Shown here in pieces: positions 35,290 through 59,164 of a stretch of DNA of 64,000 nucleotides (position 1 is the first letter of the stretch; every line of letters starts with the position of its first letter). A program made the position numbers and the translations under genes. This DNA comes from Pardosa pseudoannulata (Eukaryota > Arthropoda > Arachnida > Araneae > Lycosidae), in the NCBI GenBank assembly GCA_032207245.1, contig CM063498.1:59026440-59090439 (forward strand), read 5' to 3'. The notes beneath the pieces were generated by a model. That model was not told the origin of the DNA and searched no databases. It saw nothing but the letters and a program-made list of their open reading frames with translations.

Positions 35290-36850
35290 GGAAAAAGAGG
35301 GAAAAAAGGAGAAAAATGCAAAAAAAGAGGTAGTTGAATAACTATTAAAAATTAATGTTCTGATTTACTTAATAAAAAAACAAGTGCCTAAATATGAAAG
35401 TATCTAAATAACTTTTTATCAATATAAACAAGTACTTAAGTTTCCTAGTAAAAAATAATTTAAAACAGATTCAAATCAGATGCTTCTTCAATTTACCTAA
35501 TTAAATAAATAAATAAATTTACCAATACAGTTAAACTTTATTATATTAAACTTTGAGGAACCTTATTGTTTGTTGGACTTAACTTTAGAAGAAACCTTAG
35601 AAGAAAGGTTCTTAAATAACCTTTTCTACTCTTTAATGTTAGATCTCAGAAAATTATAACTTGTATAAGATTTATAAATATATCTTTAATGATCTGAATT
35701 GACTAAAACCAAGCAACTTATAGATCGCCTATTGGAATGACCAAAAATATAGACAAATGCAAAATTAGTTATTGCTTACTATTTTAATACTGAATTAATT
35801 TATAATCTCCTATAGACATGATGCCAGTATCAAGATAGTGTAAGGAATTTCTTTGTCTTATACAACAAAAAACATTTTCTTTCCTTGAGTAGGTGAACAA
35901 GATGTTATTATTTTCATGCACTTTGTTTTTAAATCTTTTCATAACTGCAAAAAAGTTGAAGAAAAAAAAACTTAGTAAATGAGTGAAAAAAATTATCCTT
36001 CTACCTCATTCCTAAGATTCACTATAAATGTATAAAATGGACATTCACCATTTATAAATAAATTAGCATGCAAACAAAAGGAAAATCATGAGATCAAAAT
36101 TTTCACTTGTTATAAGCTGGTTTGTTAAAATAGGGATTTCAACAATACCCCAATAATTTAAAAGTCATTTAAAATAGCAAATCTTTAAAATGCACTTCTA
36201 AACAAAACTTAAAAATTTTGTAACATTAAAATTTGTTTTTAACTAGTTTGTAAAATTCTATTAATTTTTCTTAGATTGATTTATAATTAATGCTTAAAAA
36301 ATTCAGTATAAGTCTAGTTTTTTTAAATGGACAATTTCAAAAAATTTTTAATAAAAGTAGCAGACCCAGATGTTAAATATTAGAAGGAAAAAAAAGGAAG
36401 GAAAAACGGAAATTAAAAAAAAAGTTTAAAAATATTTATTTGATTTACATAATGCAAAAACAAGTACCTAAGTATGAAATATACCAGAAGCTAAATAATT
36501 TTACTAATATAAACAATCACTCGGGTCTCATAATCAAAAAATGTTGAAAACAGATTTAAATCAGAAGTTTCTCAAATATCCTAATTTAAAAAAAAAATTA
36601 ATTATATAAATGCGCATTTTACATATCAAATTTTTAGAAGACATTCCTATAAACAAGTTTTTAATTTTGTGACTGCAGAATTTCTTAAATAGCAATAAAA
36701 TCTATACCTTAATAGTTTGGAAAGATACAATAATTATCATTAGATTTAATTTTAATCAATGTCTAAAAACTCATGATTTAAATAATATATGCACTGTTTA
36801 AAGCTATTTTTTTTAAGTGGACAATTAAAAAAAATTTTTTAAATAGTAAT
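35290..36850. repeat. Two diverged direct repeats
   Basis: Unit 1 from about 35290 and unit 2 from about 36385 share a purine-rich start, AAAAACAAGT(G/A)CCTAA(A/G)TATGAAA, then AATATAAACAA.. and AACAGATT(C/T)AAATCAGA. They end in similar TTTTTTTAA(A/G)TGGACAATT blocks near 36320 and 36810. Unit 2 is about half as long as unit 1. Confidence 0.65.
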
Positions 36851-36857
36851 ATTTCGG

Positions 36858-37105
36858 GACGATAATCGAATAGGACGGGATTTTTTTTTTTTTTTGGTAT
36901 CTGAGCCAGGGGGTTCGAATCGTACTTTAGACTAACAGATTTGTAACCATTTAGTTTGGTCTGAGAGTGCTGAGTTTTCTTTTATGTTACCCGATGGCTA
37001 AAGACATCGGAATTTACTACTTAATTACTATGATTCTGAACGGCTATGAACAAAGAGCGGGATTCGAATCCGTTGCCGCGTTCTACCGATTCAACTATAG
37101 GGCTG
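36858..37105. repeat. Two degraded tRNA-SINE relics, convergent
   Basis: A plus-strand relic (about 36858-36975) keeps a B-box GGTTCGAATC and TTTGTAACCATTTAGTT. A minus-strand relic (about 36985-37105) keeps GGGATTCGAATCC in reverse with GCTATGAACA and CGGCTATG. Both are older than the copies with intact target duplications. Confidence 0.55.
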
Positions 37106-38598
37106 ATTTTTATCTTGATTGCCGTTAAAAGTTATAATTTTTCATCAACTTCAATGCACACGCAAAACTTAACCAAAAAAAAAAAGGTGATGTTATTTCA
37201 ACAATAAACTTCCGTGCATATCCAAAATTTCGTAAGTTATTTGCAACAGTGTCATTTTCTCACAGACACTGCCCATAGCAGAAAAAAGTACCATTTGAAA
37301 TAACTATAGGAGGGATGAGAATCTCAATACTGTTACCGCGATATTGAAAAAATACTGATATATAAAACAGTATTACAATCGGTCTACATGCACTTGAGTT
37401 CAGGAGATATCTATAAAGTATGCAGGTTGTTAAAACATAATTCTACCGTATGAGAGCCCCATATTATGATCACACTAATAACTATAATGGTCCTTAAAAA
37501 ATGCACATTTTCTGGAATCGAAATCCAGAAAACGGTTGTTTTTTTACTAAAAACATAGAATTATGGCTTAGTTGTGCTTTTATAACTAGAACAACACCTA
37601 GAAACATATAGAACTAGAATTTCAATATGTTTCATTTATACCACGTCACACGGCTTTTTGGCTTTGAAGCACGTGTTGCGAGCATCGACTGATAATACTT
37701 TCCTACTCTTTGTCAGAAAAAAAATTGTGGACGCGGCAAAGAGAAAAGGGATATTAATAAAATTTATACATATGTGAGATAAAAAATGGCTTCTTCCTTT
37801 CTTTTTTTTTAATTTCCGAAAAAAAATCTGTTTTTTTTTTTTTTTTTTTTTAGAATAAACCCACAAAAAACATTCGGATCAGAATCATCCCTGAATTTAT
37901 ATTCAATATGTCAGTCCATTTTTAAGCGCACAGGCTCTGAGTAACAATTTTTTTACCCTCTTGGGTTCAGAAACGGGTTAAACAGATTTCTTGACACTAC
38001 AATCGAAAAATTCGGGTCCCCCTTTGGTTTTGACACTTTGATCGTTATTTGCTAACTCTCAAACACCTGTACCGCCAATAAATAGCCTAAGACATTTTTT
38101 TTTTTCGAGGAGGGAGGGAGGTGAATATCCCACAGAAAGAAAATGTTAGAAAAACAAAGATGTTTTCAAAACATAGGAAAGACGATGAGTATAATCTGTT
38201 TCACCATTACATAACTCCGTAAATGTTGAGAAGGAAAAAACGAATAAAAGGAATGAATGGCCCAAAGAAATAAGGAATAAAAGGCGGGAATAGCCAAAAA
38301 AAAGGAGGAATGCCATAAAATAAGGAATAAAGGACAGATTTCTAGAAAAAAAGAAAAGGAGGAAAAAAAAAGGAGCGCTGCAGTGTCTGATTTCATTCAC
38401 ACTGAACGATTAATCCCGAGCGACCTTTTATGATTTTCATAGACGATTTCGAAATATTCAAATAAAAACTGTCGGCAAGAAAAAAAAATAAGGACTTTAG
38501 GGGAAAATTAAGCACTCTTTAAGCACTTTTTAAGGCCTTAAAAACGGGTTTCGAAATTAAGCAGTTTTTAAGCACTTTTAAGCACCGTACGAACCTTG

Positions 38599-39187
38599 TA
38601 TTAAGAAAATCTCATTTTTAAAAAGATGGCACTACAATCACACAATACTTATTAGTTTTATTATTGTCATATGAATTCTAGATATGGTTGTGACTCAAAT
38701 ACCCATGAAATTTATTGAAGCAACATAAAACCTTTTAAAGTAAATCATGCAAAAATGAATCATTCACATTTTTTGGGTTAACAATTAGTAAAATTAAATG
38801 CCTATTGTTCATTCATACCAAACAAATTTTATCCCACTAATTTTAAATATGAACAAAACAGAAGTTTATATCAAATAAGAATTTAACAGTTTAGGGATAT
38901 TTCCCTGACAATATTGGGTCTGCTGGCCACCCTAAAATGGCATTGATATTTTATATTTTCTCAACCTTGAAATTCTATCTTCCTGTTAAAGGGACTTGTT
39001 CTGAAAAAGACAGGTGTATCAGAGACAGAAAAAAAAAAAGCTGCTTTATTCTGATGAGCATGGGGAAGGAATACATGCATTTCCCTATAACTCTCATCTA
39101 TCTTTCGATGCATCATCCCTGAGTAGACAAAAATTGATCTTCATATTTTTGTACCAGTTACGAGCATATTCGCTATTCCATATTATA

Positions 39188-39224
<37 letters not shown>

Positions 39225-39444
39225 ACCTAGTCTGTTCTTTTTGATATTATGACTTAAGATAGTGGACACTTTGTTCAAGCATTTCATACATTAGAGAGTT
39301 TGAAATTTAAAAATAACATTCATACTTGAAATTGTGTGTAAGAAAAAGATTCCAACAAGAGGAAACAATAAAAAACTTATTATATTCACAGCATTGTTAA
39401 AATGAAATGTTGATTTTATACAAATGATGATTTACATATCCACA
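38599..39444. other. Intergenic DNA downstream of POLR2L
   Basis: AT-rich, with a long A run at about 39190-39221. A fragment at about 38885-38935 (GTCTGCTGGCCACCCTAAA) looks like a lone transposon terminus. No gene was recognised; the 61-codon plus-strand frame at 38937 has no family resemblance. Confidence 0.4.
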
Positions 39445-44190
<4,746 letters not shown>

Positions 44191-44199
44191 GATATATTA

Positions 44200-45510
44200 A
44201 ATATATGAAAGTATACAAAATAGCTTAGCATTTACCAAGATTTATTTATATCTTCCATTTAGTGAACCATGTTTCCAGAGATAAAATATGATGCTGTATG
44301 TACAAAGTTTCGCTATTAATGTGGTATGCCGCAGTATAAATTGACATATCGTCAGCGTATAGTGCTTTTGAAGTATGGTTAGATTTTGGAATATCATTGA
44401 CGAAAATATTGAACAGAGTTGGTCCTAATAAGATTGAGCCATGTTGGACTCCTACAGTGATTGTTTTTCTATTAAAATAGGTGTTGTTGATACGGACTTG
44501 AAAAGTTGTACTGCAAAGGTAGTTTTTTAAAAGGTGTATAAGTGCATCAGGGACACGAACCGGAAATAATTTGTATAAAAGTCCATCGTGTGTGTTGCTA
44601 TCCCATGCGTTTGCAATATCCAAAAAGAATGCTTCAGTTGGCTTATTGTTTTGTAGTCCCAAACTAGCAAGTTCTACTAAGAAGCAACTGGTATGTTGTT
44701 GAATGACGTCTTCTAAAGCTCGATTGCTCTAGAATGATGATACTGTCATTTAAATCTAGGTGTGTATGTAGGCGGTTGAGTATTATACGCTCGGTAATCT
44801 TACTGAGAGAACTCAAAAGGCTTATCGGGCAATAATTAATAGGCAAACTAAGATTAGGAACTGGTTTGGGAATCGGGCATACTATCGCTATTTTCCATGC
44901 TTGTGAAAAATATTTAAATTTTAAAATTTTATCAATTATGGCAGTTAGAAAGATTAAGATATTTGGAGGAAAGCTTTTAATTGTTCTATTTGAGATTGAG
45001 TCTAGTCCTGGGGATTTAGAGTTTTTTAAATTTTTAATTGTATCTCTCACTTCAGATATATTAGTTTTAGGAATTACATAGGTTGGGAGGGGATGAGAGG
45101 AAGCCGTTAACAATATTAATAACGTGGGAGTCGTGATCTTCGTCCACTTAGTCCACATTGGGAGCGAATTGATTTTGTTATGCATTAGCTATACTCTCTG
45201 CTTTACCGAACGGATCGAAGTACGTCAATGCGGCTCCATATATTGGGGGAAAGTGATAACAGGTCCGACCCCAAAGTCTCTTCTGGAATTTTCAGAGAGA
45301 GTTATCATCGACAGACAGACTCGAAATAGATTCCTCCCACTGCTTATCATGGTGTTTCTGGATCTTAGTCTTTAAAGTCGCGCTGAGGGCAAAGTACTCT
45401 TGTCTTGAAACAGGAGTGCGAAGGAATTGATAAATTTTACGAGCTGCGTTGCAATTCTTAATGAACTCCCTGATATCCTGGGGAAGTTTGCAAACTTTAG
45501 GAGTTAGCAT
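44200..45510 (-). pseudogene. Jockey ORF2 reverse transcriptase remnant
   Basis: Frame 45185-44664 has the N-terminal RT motifs (NLKNSKSPGLDSISNRTIK; WKIAIVCPIPKP; PISLLSSLSKITERIILNRL). After a frameshift, 44662-44246 has FFLDIANAWDSNTHDGLLYKL, GVQHGSILLGPTLFNIFVND and the catalytic YADD box in KALYADDMSIYTA. After the stop at 44246 the frame still resembles the family (INLGKC..AILYT) before homology ends. Frame 45510-45292 is the linker preceding RT. Multiple frameshifts and stops. Confidence 0.85.
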
Positions 45511-46240
45511 TTACTTCTACGAATTTTGAATACTGGAATTTACCTCAGTTGTGAGTTTCAACACAGATTCATCAATCTGATCATCATTTCTAATGATCGG
45601 AACAAATAATTCAGAGCAGGCAAGAGTATCCTGGAACTGTCACCAACCTATGTAAATATTGGGCTTGAACGCTATACTTTGTATCATCAGACCCACCGTC
45701 ATTAAAACTGGCAGGTGATCAGAATCAAACAAACTAGAGTCACAGAATCAATCTTATGGGGAATGTTTAGAGCGGGAACAAAATCAATAATGGAGGGGTG
45801 AACGCGAGAAAAATGGTGGGAGATTTTGGATAGTGAATATTAAGGAAAGGAGTATTGGTGATAACGTTAAGTAGCTCTCTACCAGATTTATTTACACCTC
45901 TACAATTTCAGGCTGTATTATGAGCGTTAAAATCACCAACGATAGTACAGTTAGTATGATGATTTAGAATTTTATTAAAGTCTGAACTGGGGAGTGAATT
46001 GTTGCATTTAAAATAAGCCGAAGTAATTTAGCATCGCGATCAGGCACAACCAATAGAAATCGACTCAGTTCATGCGTGATAAGGTCCGTCACTTCATAAT
46101 GATTAATATCATTACGGGTGTAAATCGCTACTCAACCCGAAGGTCGAACACGAGCAGAGACAACGCGATCCTTACGGTAAAGTCATTGCTGATGTTGAAT
46201 TTGGTACGCGCGTTTTTAGGGAATATAGTATCATGTAGAT

Positions 46241-48537
46241 CAGGGGTAGGCAAAGTGGCGACCCTCATCGATTTTTAATGCGCCCTCACTGGACTAATGT
46301 AAATGTATGATAGCCAGAGCGATTTACTTACTCTTGTCAAACGGCGATATACAGCAAGTAGTCAGTTGAGTTTAGGATTGTGCATAGATTAGCAGTTTGC
46401 TAACCTTGAGCGTATCTAATAACACGCACGTATTTTTGTTAGTGTGTGATCGTATTTCGAATAGACCACGCGTAGACCATGCATTTAAAACTACCAAGTA
46501 GTCCGAAATAATTCTTTTCTTTCAAAACCCTTCATGGATAAATGTAAAAGAAAAAGAACATATTATTTTAACGATGAAGGGGAACATTTATATTGTTTCG
46601 TTGATTACAAAGGGAAGTGTATTTGTTTGTTGTGTAATAATAGTGTTGCAATTCCCAAGAAAAGTAATATTGAAAGACATTTTAAGACCGTTCATACCAA
46701 TTTTGATAGTGACTATCCAATGAACTCTGAAATTAGAAGAAAAAAAATTATTTCTTTAAAATCTTCAAAAACTAACCAGCAAAGTTTTTTTTTTACTAAA
46801 CCACTGCAACAATATAAAACAGCAACGATCGAGTCATACAAAATATCGCATCTATTAGCTAAGAATAAAAAACCATTTACAGATAGAGAATTAGTGAAAG
46901 AAGCCATGTTAGAAACTGCTTCACTTTTGGAAGAATTTAAAAATAAAACAGAAATAGTTTCAGCTATAAACACGTTGCAATTATCAGCACGAACTGTTAC
47001 TAGAAGAAATGAAGTAATTGCGCAGAATTTGGAGGCAGAATTAGCAAAGGATATGGAAAATTGTATTTTCTTTTCGCTATAGATGGATGAATCGACAGAC
47101 GTAACAAATATATCACAATTAGCAATTTGCTTGAATATGGTATTTTCTGATTTTACAACAAAAGAAGAATTCCTTAAAGTTCTGCATTAAAGGGAATCAC
47201 CAGAGGAGAAGATATCTTTTCTACTTTTAAAAAGTATATAACATATGTAAAATTATCTATACAAAAGTTATCGTCAATTACAACAGACGGGGCACCAGCG
47301 ATGACGGGTAAGAAAAAAGGATTTATTGCCTTATGTAGACAGGATTCCTTATTCCCTAAATTTATTTCTTATCATTGCCTCATACATCAGGAAATGTTAT
47401 GCGCAAAAAACAATCGGTTTTCAACACGTATTTACGATAGTAATAAAAATTATTAATTCCATAAGATCGGGAGCTATGCAACACAGATTGTTTAAATTAC
47501 TTTTAGAAGATGAGGACGTTCAGTTCACAGATCTTCTTTTACATACTGAAGTGAGGTAGCTGAGCGAGGTAAAATACTTGAGCGGTTTATCATGCTTTTA
47601 CCACAAATAAAGGAATTTATTGCATCAAGAGGCGAATTTTACGAGCAATTAGAAAATAAGGATTGGCTAATCGACCTCGGATTTCTGACAAATATAACGG
47701 CAAAGTTGAATGAATTAAATTTAAAAATACAAGTGAAAAATCAGCATATCACTGACATGATTAGTGCAGTAAATGCATTCAAATGCAAGTTAGTGTTGTT
47801 GAAATCCCATCTATTGAAAAAATTATTATCACATTTTCCAAATATAAAATATACTGTTGAGAGTTTAAATTTGAATATGAAAATTTTACTGCTACATCAT
47901 ATTTAGAAATTATAGATAAGCTAATAGAAGAGTTTTCTTCTAGATTTGAAGACTTTGCAGCATTAGAACCCGTTCTAAGATTTTTCATAAATCCATTTAG
48001 TGTTACTGAAGATGATGTCTTTGAAATGTTTCAGTGTATTTCGAGCTTAATAATATCGAAGACCTAGAATTAGAAATAATAAACTTGCAAAGTGATATTA
48101 TTTTAAAAGCGCATAGTAATGATAAAATGTTTTGGAACTTAGTCGATGAAAATAAGTATCCTATTTTAAGGAAATGTGCTCTAAAATTTATTCATATTGT
48201 GCAACAACATACAATTGCGAGTCTTTGTTCTCAAATATGAAATATATGAAATCAAAATACCGAACAAAGCTTAATGACTCACATTTAGATAATTGTTTAA
48301 GGACCGGGAACTCTAAATATATCCCCAATTATAAGAAATTAGCTGAAAATATGGGCACCCAAGTTTCACACTGAATTATATGTATCATTATGTATGACAC
48401 CAACAAAACAAAGTTATAAAAAATATGTTTTTTTTTAATGCTTATTTATACCTGTTGATTATCTGTAAAATATGCGCCCTCGGTGATTTTCAAATTTAGT
48501 ATTGTTTCCTTAAGAACAAACAGGTTGCCGACCCTTG
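46241..48537 (+). mobile_element. hAT transposon (GTF2IRD2/ZBED-like transposase), 2.3 kb, inside the Jockey element
   Basis: Termini CAGGGGTAGGCAAA and, inverted, CAAGGGTCGGCAAC. Flanks ATGTAGAT (46233-46240) and CTGTAGAC (48538-48545) agree at 6 of 8 and fit nTnnnnAn. Removing it restores continuity of the Jockey endonuclease reading. The transposase is on the plus strand: an intact N-terminal frame, then MDESTDVTNISQLAI after one stop, TTDGAPAMTG, YHCLIHQEMLCAK, RGKILERF and a C-terminal region, all separated by stops and frameshifts. Confidence 0.85.
46534..47082 (+). pseudogene. hAT transposase N-terminal fragment with BED-like zinc finger
   Basis: An open frame of 182 residues that starts at the transposase ATG. 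It has a zinc-finger-like CxxC...HxxxxH arrangement (CICLLCNNS ... ERHFKTVHT), then the conserved helical segment of GTF2IRD2/ZBED5-type hAT transposases (KPFTDRELVKEAMLETASLL; LSARTVTRRNEVIAQNLE). It ends at a stop directly before the continuing MDESTD motif, so a single nonsense change truncates it. No splice donor or host-gene context suggests domestication. Confidence 0.8.
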
Positions 48538-48690
48538 CTGTAGACTAAAAATGTCGATGTCATAAGACTCTAAGAAGTTGCGTAATTCGTTGTAGAAAGG
48601 CATTGTGCGTTCCAGTGAACAATTTTAAGCTCATTGAGGACTATTGGGTGTCTAGCCAAGATTCTCCGCCGGATCATAGAATTCGGCTAC

Positions 48691-48790
48691 NNNNNNNNNN
48701 NNNNNNNNNNNNNNNNNNNNNNNNNNNNNNNNNNNNNNNNNNNNNNNNNNNNNNNNNNNNNNNNNNNNNNNNNNNNNNNNNNNNNNNNNN
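48691..48790. other. Assembly gap (100 N)
   Basis: Exactly 100 unknown bases, which usually denotes a gap of unknown size. It lies inside the Jockey remnant, between its endonuclease start and the proposed ORF1 portion. Confidence 1.
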
Positions 48791-48944
48791 CTCCTAGGTG
48801 GGTCAATTAACTACGGAATAATCAGTACTTGAGTGTAGTTTGAAGCAAATTTTAATATACGAAAGAAATTATCTTGACGCAAGGTGAGTTGACCTTTAAT
48901 TTGAACCAGATTTCTAACATATCCATTTACGGAATGGCCTAGTC

Positions 48945-49474
48945 CAGTGTTTCCCAAAACTTTTGACATGTGTACCCCAAAATGAATTTTAATAACAATC
49001 AAAAATATTTTTTTTTTTTTGTGACATACACAAAATAAGAAATGAGAAATAAAATTATTCATAATAAAATATAAATGAAAGTTATATTGTAAGTAACATT
49101 TATTTGGATCAATGAGAAGGATGAAACTGTTTGTGCTGAGATGACAGATCGTCATAATTTGGTTCCCTGTTTGTCAATTTTAACTTCAGATGTGGTTCCT
49201 CATCCAATAGTCTGTTCCTTTTTTTTTTCGACTTAATCTTTCCAAATGCTGTATTATGCATTTCAGAGTATCAGCATGGTTTTTAATAATCAAACTTGTT
49301 ATAAATTCTTGAAGAGATGGAAAAGTGCCTACTTCTCCACAGATGAATGAGCCTTCTTTTATTTTGGACACAGTCGCATGATTTTCAGTAGGGGTGACTT
49401 TCAACCCAGTTGTACCCCCAGCAATCTCTTATTGTACCCCTGGGAATACGCGTATCCTACTTTGGGAAACAATG
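48945..49474. mobile_element. Non-autonomous hAT (Buster-like) element, 530 bp
   Basis: Ends CAGTGTTTCCCAAA and, inverted, CATTGTTTCCCAAA. A perfect 8-bp duplication, GCCTAGTC, lies at 48937-48944 and 49475-49482, with the central TA of Buster hATs. Minus-strand frames of up to 114 codons show no zinc finger or catalytic motif and I do not recognise them. Confidence 0.88.
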
Positions 49475-49751
49475 GCCTAGTCCAAAATACCGTCTGATAT
49501 TGTATGATCCCCCCATTTAGGATGATAGTTTCTTCACCCAGGGTATAGATCAAGATCATCTCGTGGACCACTGAGACACCTGCTTCAACCCTCAAGGCTG
49601 CTATTACTATCTTATATGTTAGATATCTATTACTTTTATCTTGTATACTAACTTATTGCAATACTATTAAACAATTTGTCATACCAATTGTTGTAGCACT
49701 TTCATCTGGGCGACCCTTATACAAGTTCATTTTAACCATTTTTTTTTTAAT

Positions 49752-50100
49752 GAGCCGCGGTAGCTCAGTCGGCAAAGGCAACGATATCGTAACCGAGAGG
49801 TTGCGGGTTCGGAACCTCTCGGTTTGTTAAATGTAATCGGAACCTGTGTGTTTGTTAAAGGTGACTGGGGCACGTAAAATATATTCATGGTCACAATGTC
49901 CTTCAACTTCTCGTGGGTCTTCTGCTTGGTCCCTGCTTCAAAATTACGAGGACCTACTTGAGCGAAGTCGTTCTTTCACCTTAATGGTACTCATTAAAAC
50001 GAAAGGCGCACCCCTTGGCCTTAATACGAGAGCCGGCAGGCTCAATCGTGCTTGGGTTGTTCAAGTGGAGAAACATTTTTTAATGCTTTTAAATGTAGAA
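49752..50100 (+). repeat. Second tRNA-derived SINE-like element
   Basis: tRNA-like head with A-box TAGCTCAGTCGG (49761-49772) and B-box GGTTCGGAACC (49806-49816, one base off the usual GGTTCGANNCC). An unrelated body follows (GGGGCACGTAAAATATATTC, GAAAGGCGCACCCCTTGGCC). It differs from the main SINE family. The altered B-box and absent acceptor-stem pairing argue against a working tRNA gene. A target duplication was not identified. Confidence 0.5.
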
Positions 50101-50179
50101 TATAAATAACTATATACATAGTTAATATTCCTCACGTCTTATTTCTAAAGTACACTAAAAATATCCAGAAATTCCTTAC

Positions 50180-58068
<7,889 letters not shown>

Positions 58069-58527
58069 CTGGAATAAAAAGAAAAAACAAACCTTGTAAA
58101 TGTCAAATATGCATGCATTTTTAAATATTCTAATATTTCCATTCCAGTTATACGTAAATATATAGAACAATCATACAGAATCTATTACAGGCTTGCATTC
58201 ACTTATAAATTAACGACAAGCTTAAACTTTTGATTGAGGATACAGAATACAAAAGAAAAGTTAAATATTTCATATTTAAATTTAAGGTAAAATTTTGAAA
58301 CGAAAGAAGATGTCAGAAATACAACTTATGTGATGGTTTAAAAAATATATAAATATGAAATGTGTGACCATAAAACTATTTATTTTTAAAAGCGCTTAAA
58401 GGCATTGAATAGAATGCTTTCTCTGCAACTGCCAAATTAAGGAAAATTGTAAATCAAACGGAAGATGCTGGCATATAGTTGTATTAAGACATTTAATTGT
58501 AAGTTGTATAATTCTATACAGATTTTA

Positions 58528-59164
58528 CAGGGGGTAACTAGGACTTTTAGCCCCCGTGGCAAAACAACTAGTCTGCGCCACTACCGCCAAATATAAGGAG
58601 GAAATATATAGACATGTTTTTATATCATATATTCAGAATGGACACAAAATACTTTAATTTTTAAAATGCTCTTAGTATATTAATTTTTAGCTATGTTTAC
58701 CTTATTAATACTTAGATATTTTTGAGCACTCAAGGTATTATTCTGCTGATAAACTGAATAATTTATTTCAGAGGAATATTTTTTATTTAGACGTTGAATT
58801 TTCATAAAAAATTGACGAAATTCTAAATTTAAATTTTAGTTTTAATAACTTCAATAAATTCAAAATTTGAAAAGAATACCCAGATTTATATTAAAGCATA
58901 TTAGTGGTGTTTGGTAAACCTTTTGTAAGAATCTATAACAAGTTTAGTCTTTCGAAACATTTAAAAAAATAAGAAAATTCATAAAAAAATAGTTTTTAAA
59001 CACTTTGTATTTTATAATTAAGATAATTATTTTTGAAATTTTCCTTATTTCTACTCAGGGCGAGTCGTCCTCTTTCAAATCCCATTTTTCTTTACGGTGC
59101 GGCGCCCCTAACACTGATGCGCCCGTGGCAAATACCACCTTTGCCACACCCTAGTTACGGCCCT
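58528..59164. mobile_element. Non-autonomous TIR element, ~640 bp
   Basis: Left CAGGGGGTAACTAGGAC and inverted right AGGGCCGTAACTAGGGTGTG share GTAACTAGG. ACAGATTTTA and ACAGATTTAT flank it. The right part matches the 18223-19234 element (GCCCGTGGCAAATACC vs ACCCGTGGCAAATGCC). No transposase. Confidence 0.55.

Larger units (their letters stand above)
35104..38598. mobile_element. Large hAT-type element or composite, ~3.5 kb
   Basis: Left end CATGGTTCGTACACTTTTTT and inverted right end CAAGGTTCGTACGGTGCTTA share the GGTTCGTAC motif typical of a hAT terminus, with further matching TTAAGCAC-type subterminal repeats. Flanks TACTATTA and TATTAAGA agree at 5 of 8 and both have the central TA of Buster-type duplications. 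The interior holds direct repeats, two SINE relics and homopolymer runs but no recognisable transposase. The long distance makes pairing of the two ends an inference. Confidence 0.4.

Noticed and set aside
37636..38400. Lys- and Phe-rich frames on the minus strand
   Set aside because: They arise from A/T homopolymer runs and low-complexity sequence.
44866..45375. Plus-strand frames over the Jockey region
   Set aside because: Shadows of the reverse-transcriptase and linker frames on the minus strand, where the motifs are.
46713..46973. Minus-strand 86-codon frame
   Set aside because: Antisense shadow of the hAT transposase N-terminus.
49752..49825. Possible tRNA gene (TAGCTCAGTCGG...GGTTCGGAACC)
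   Set aside because: The B-box carries a substitution, acceptor-stem pairing is lacking, and a repeat-like body follows; better called a SINE-like element.
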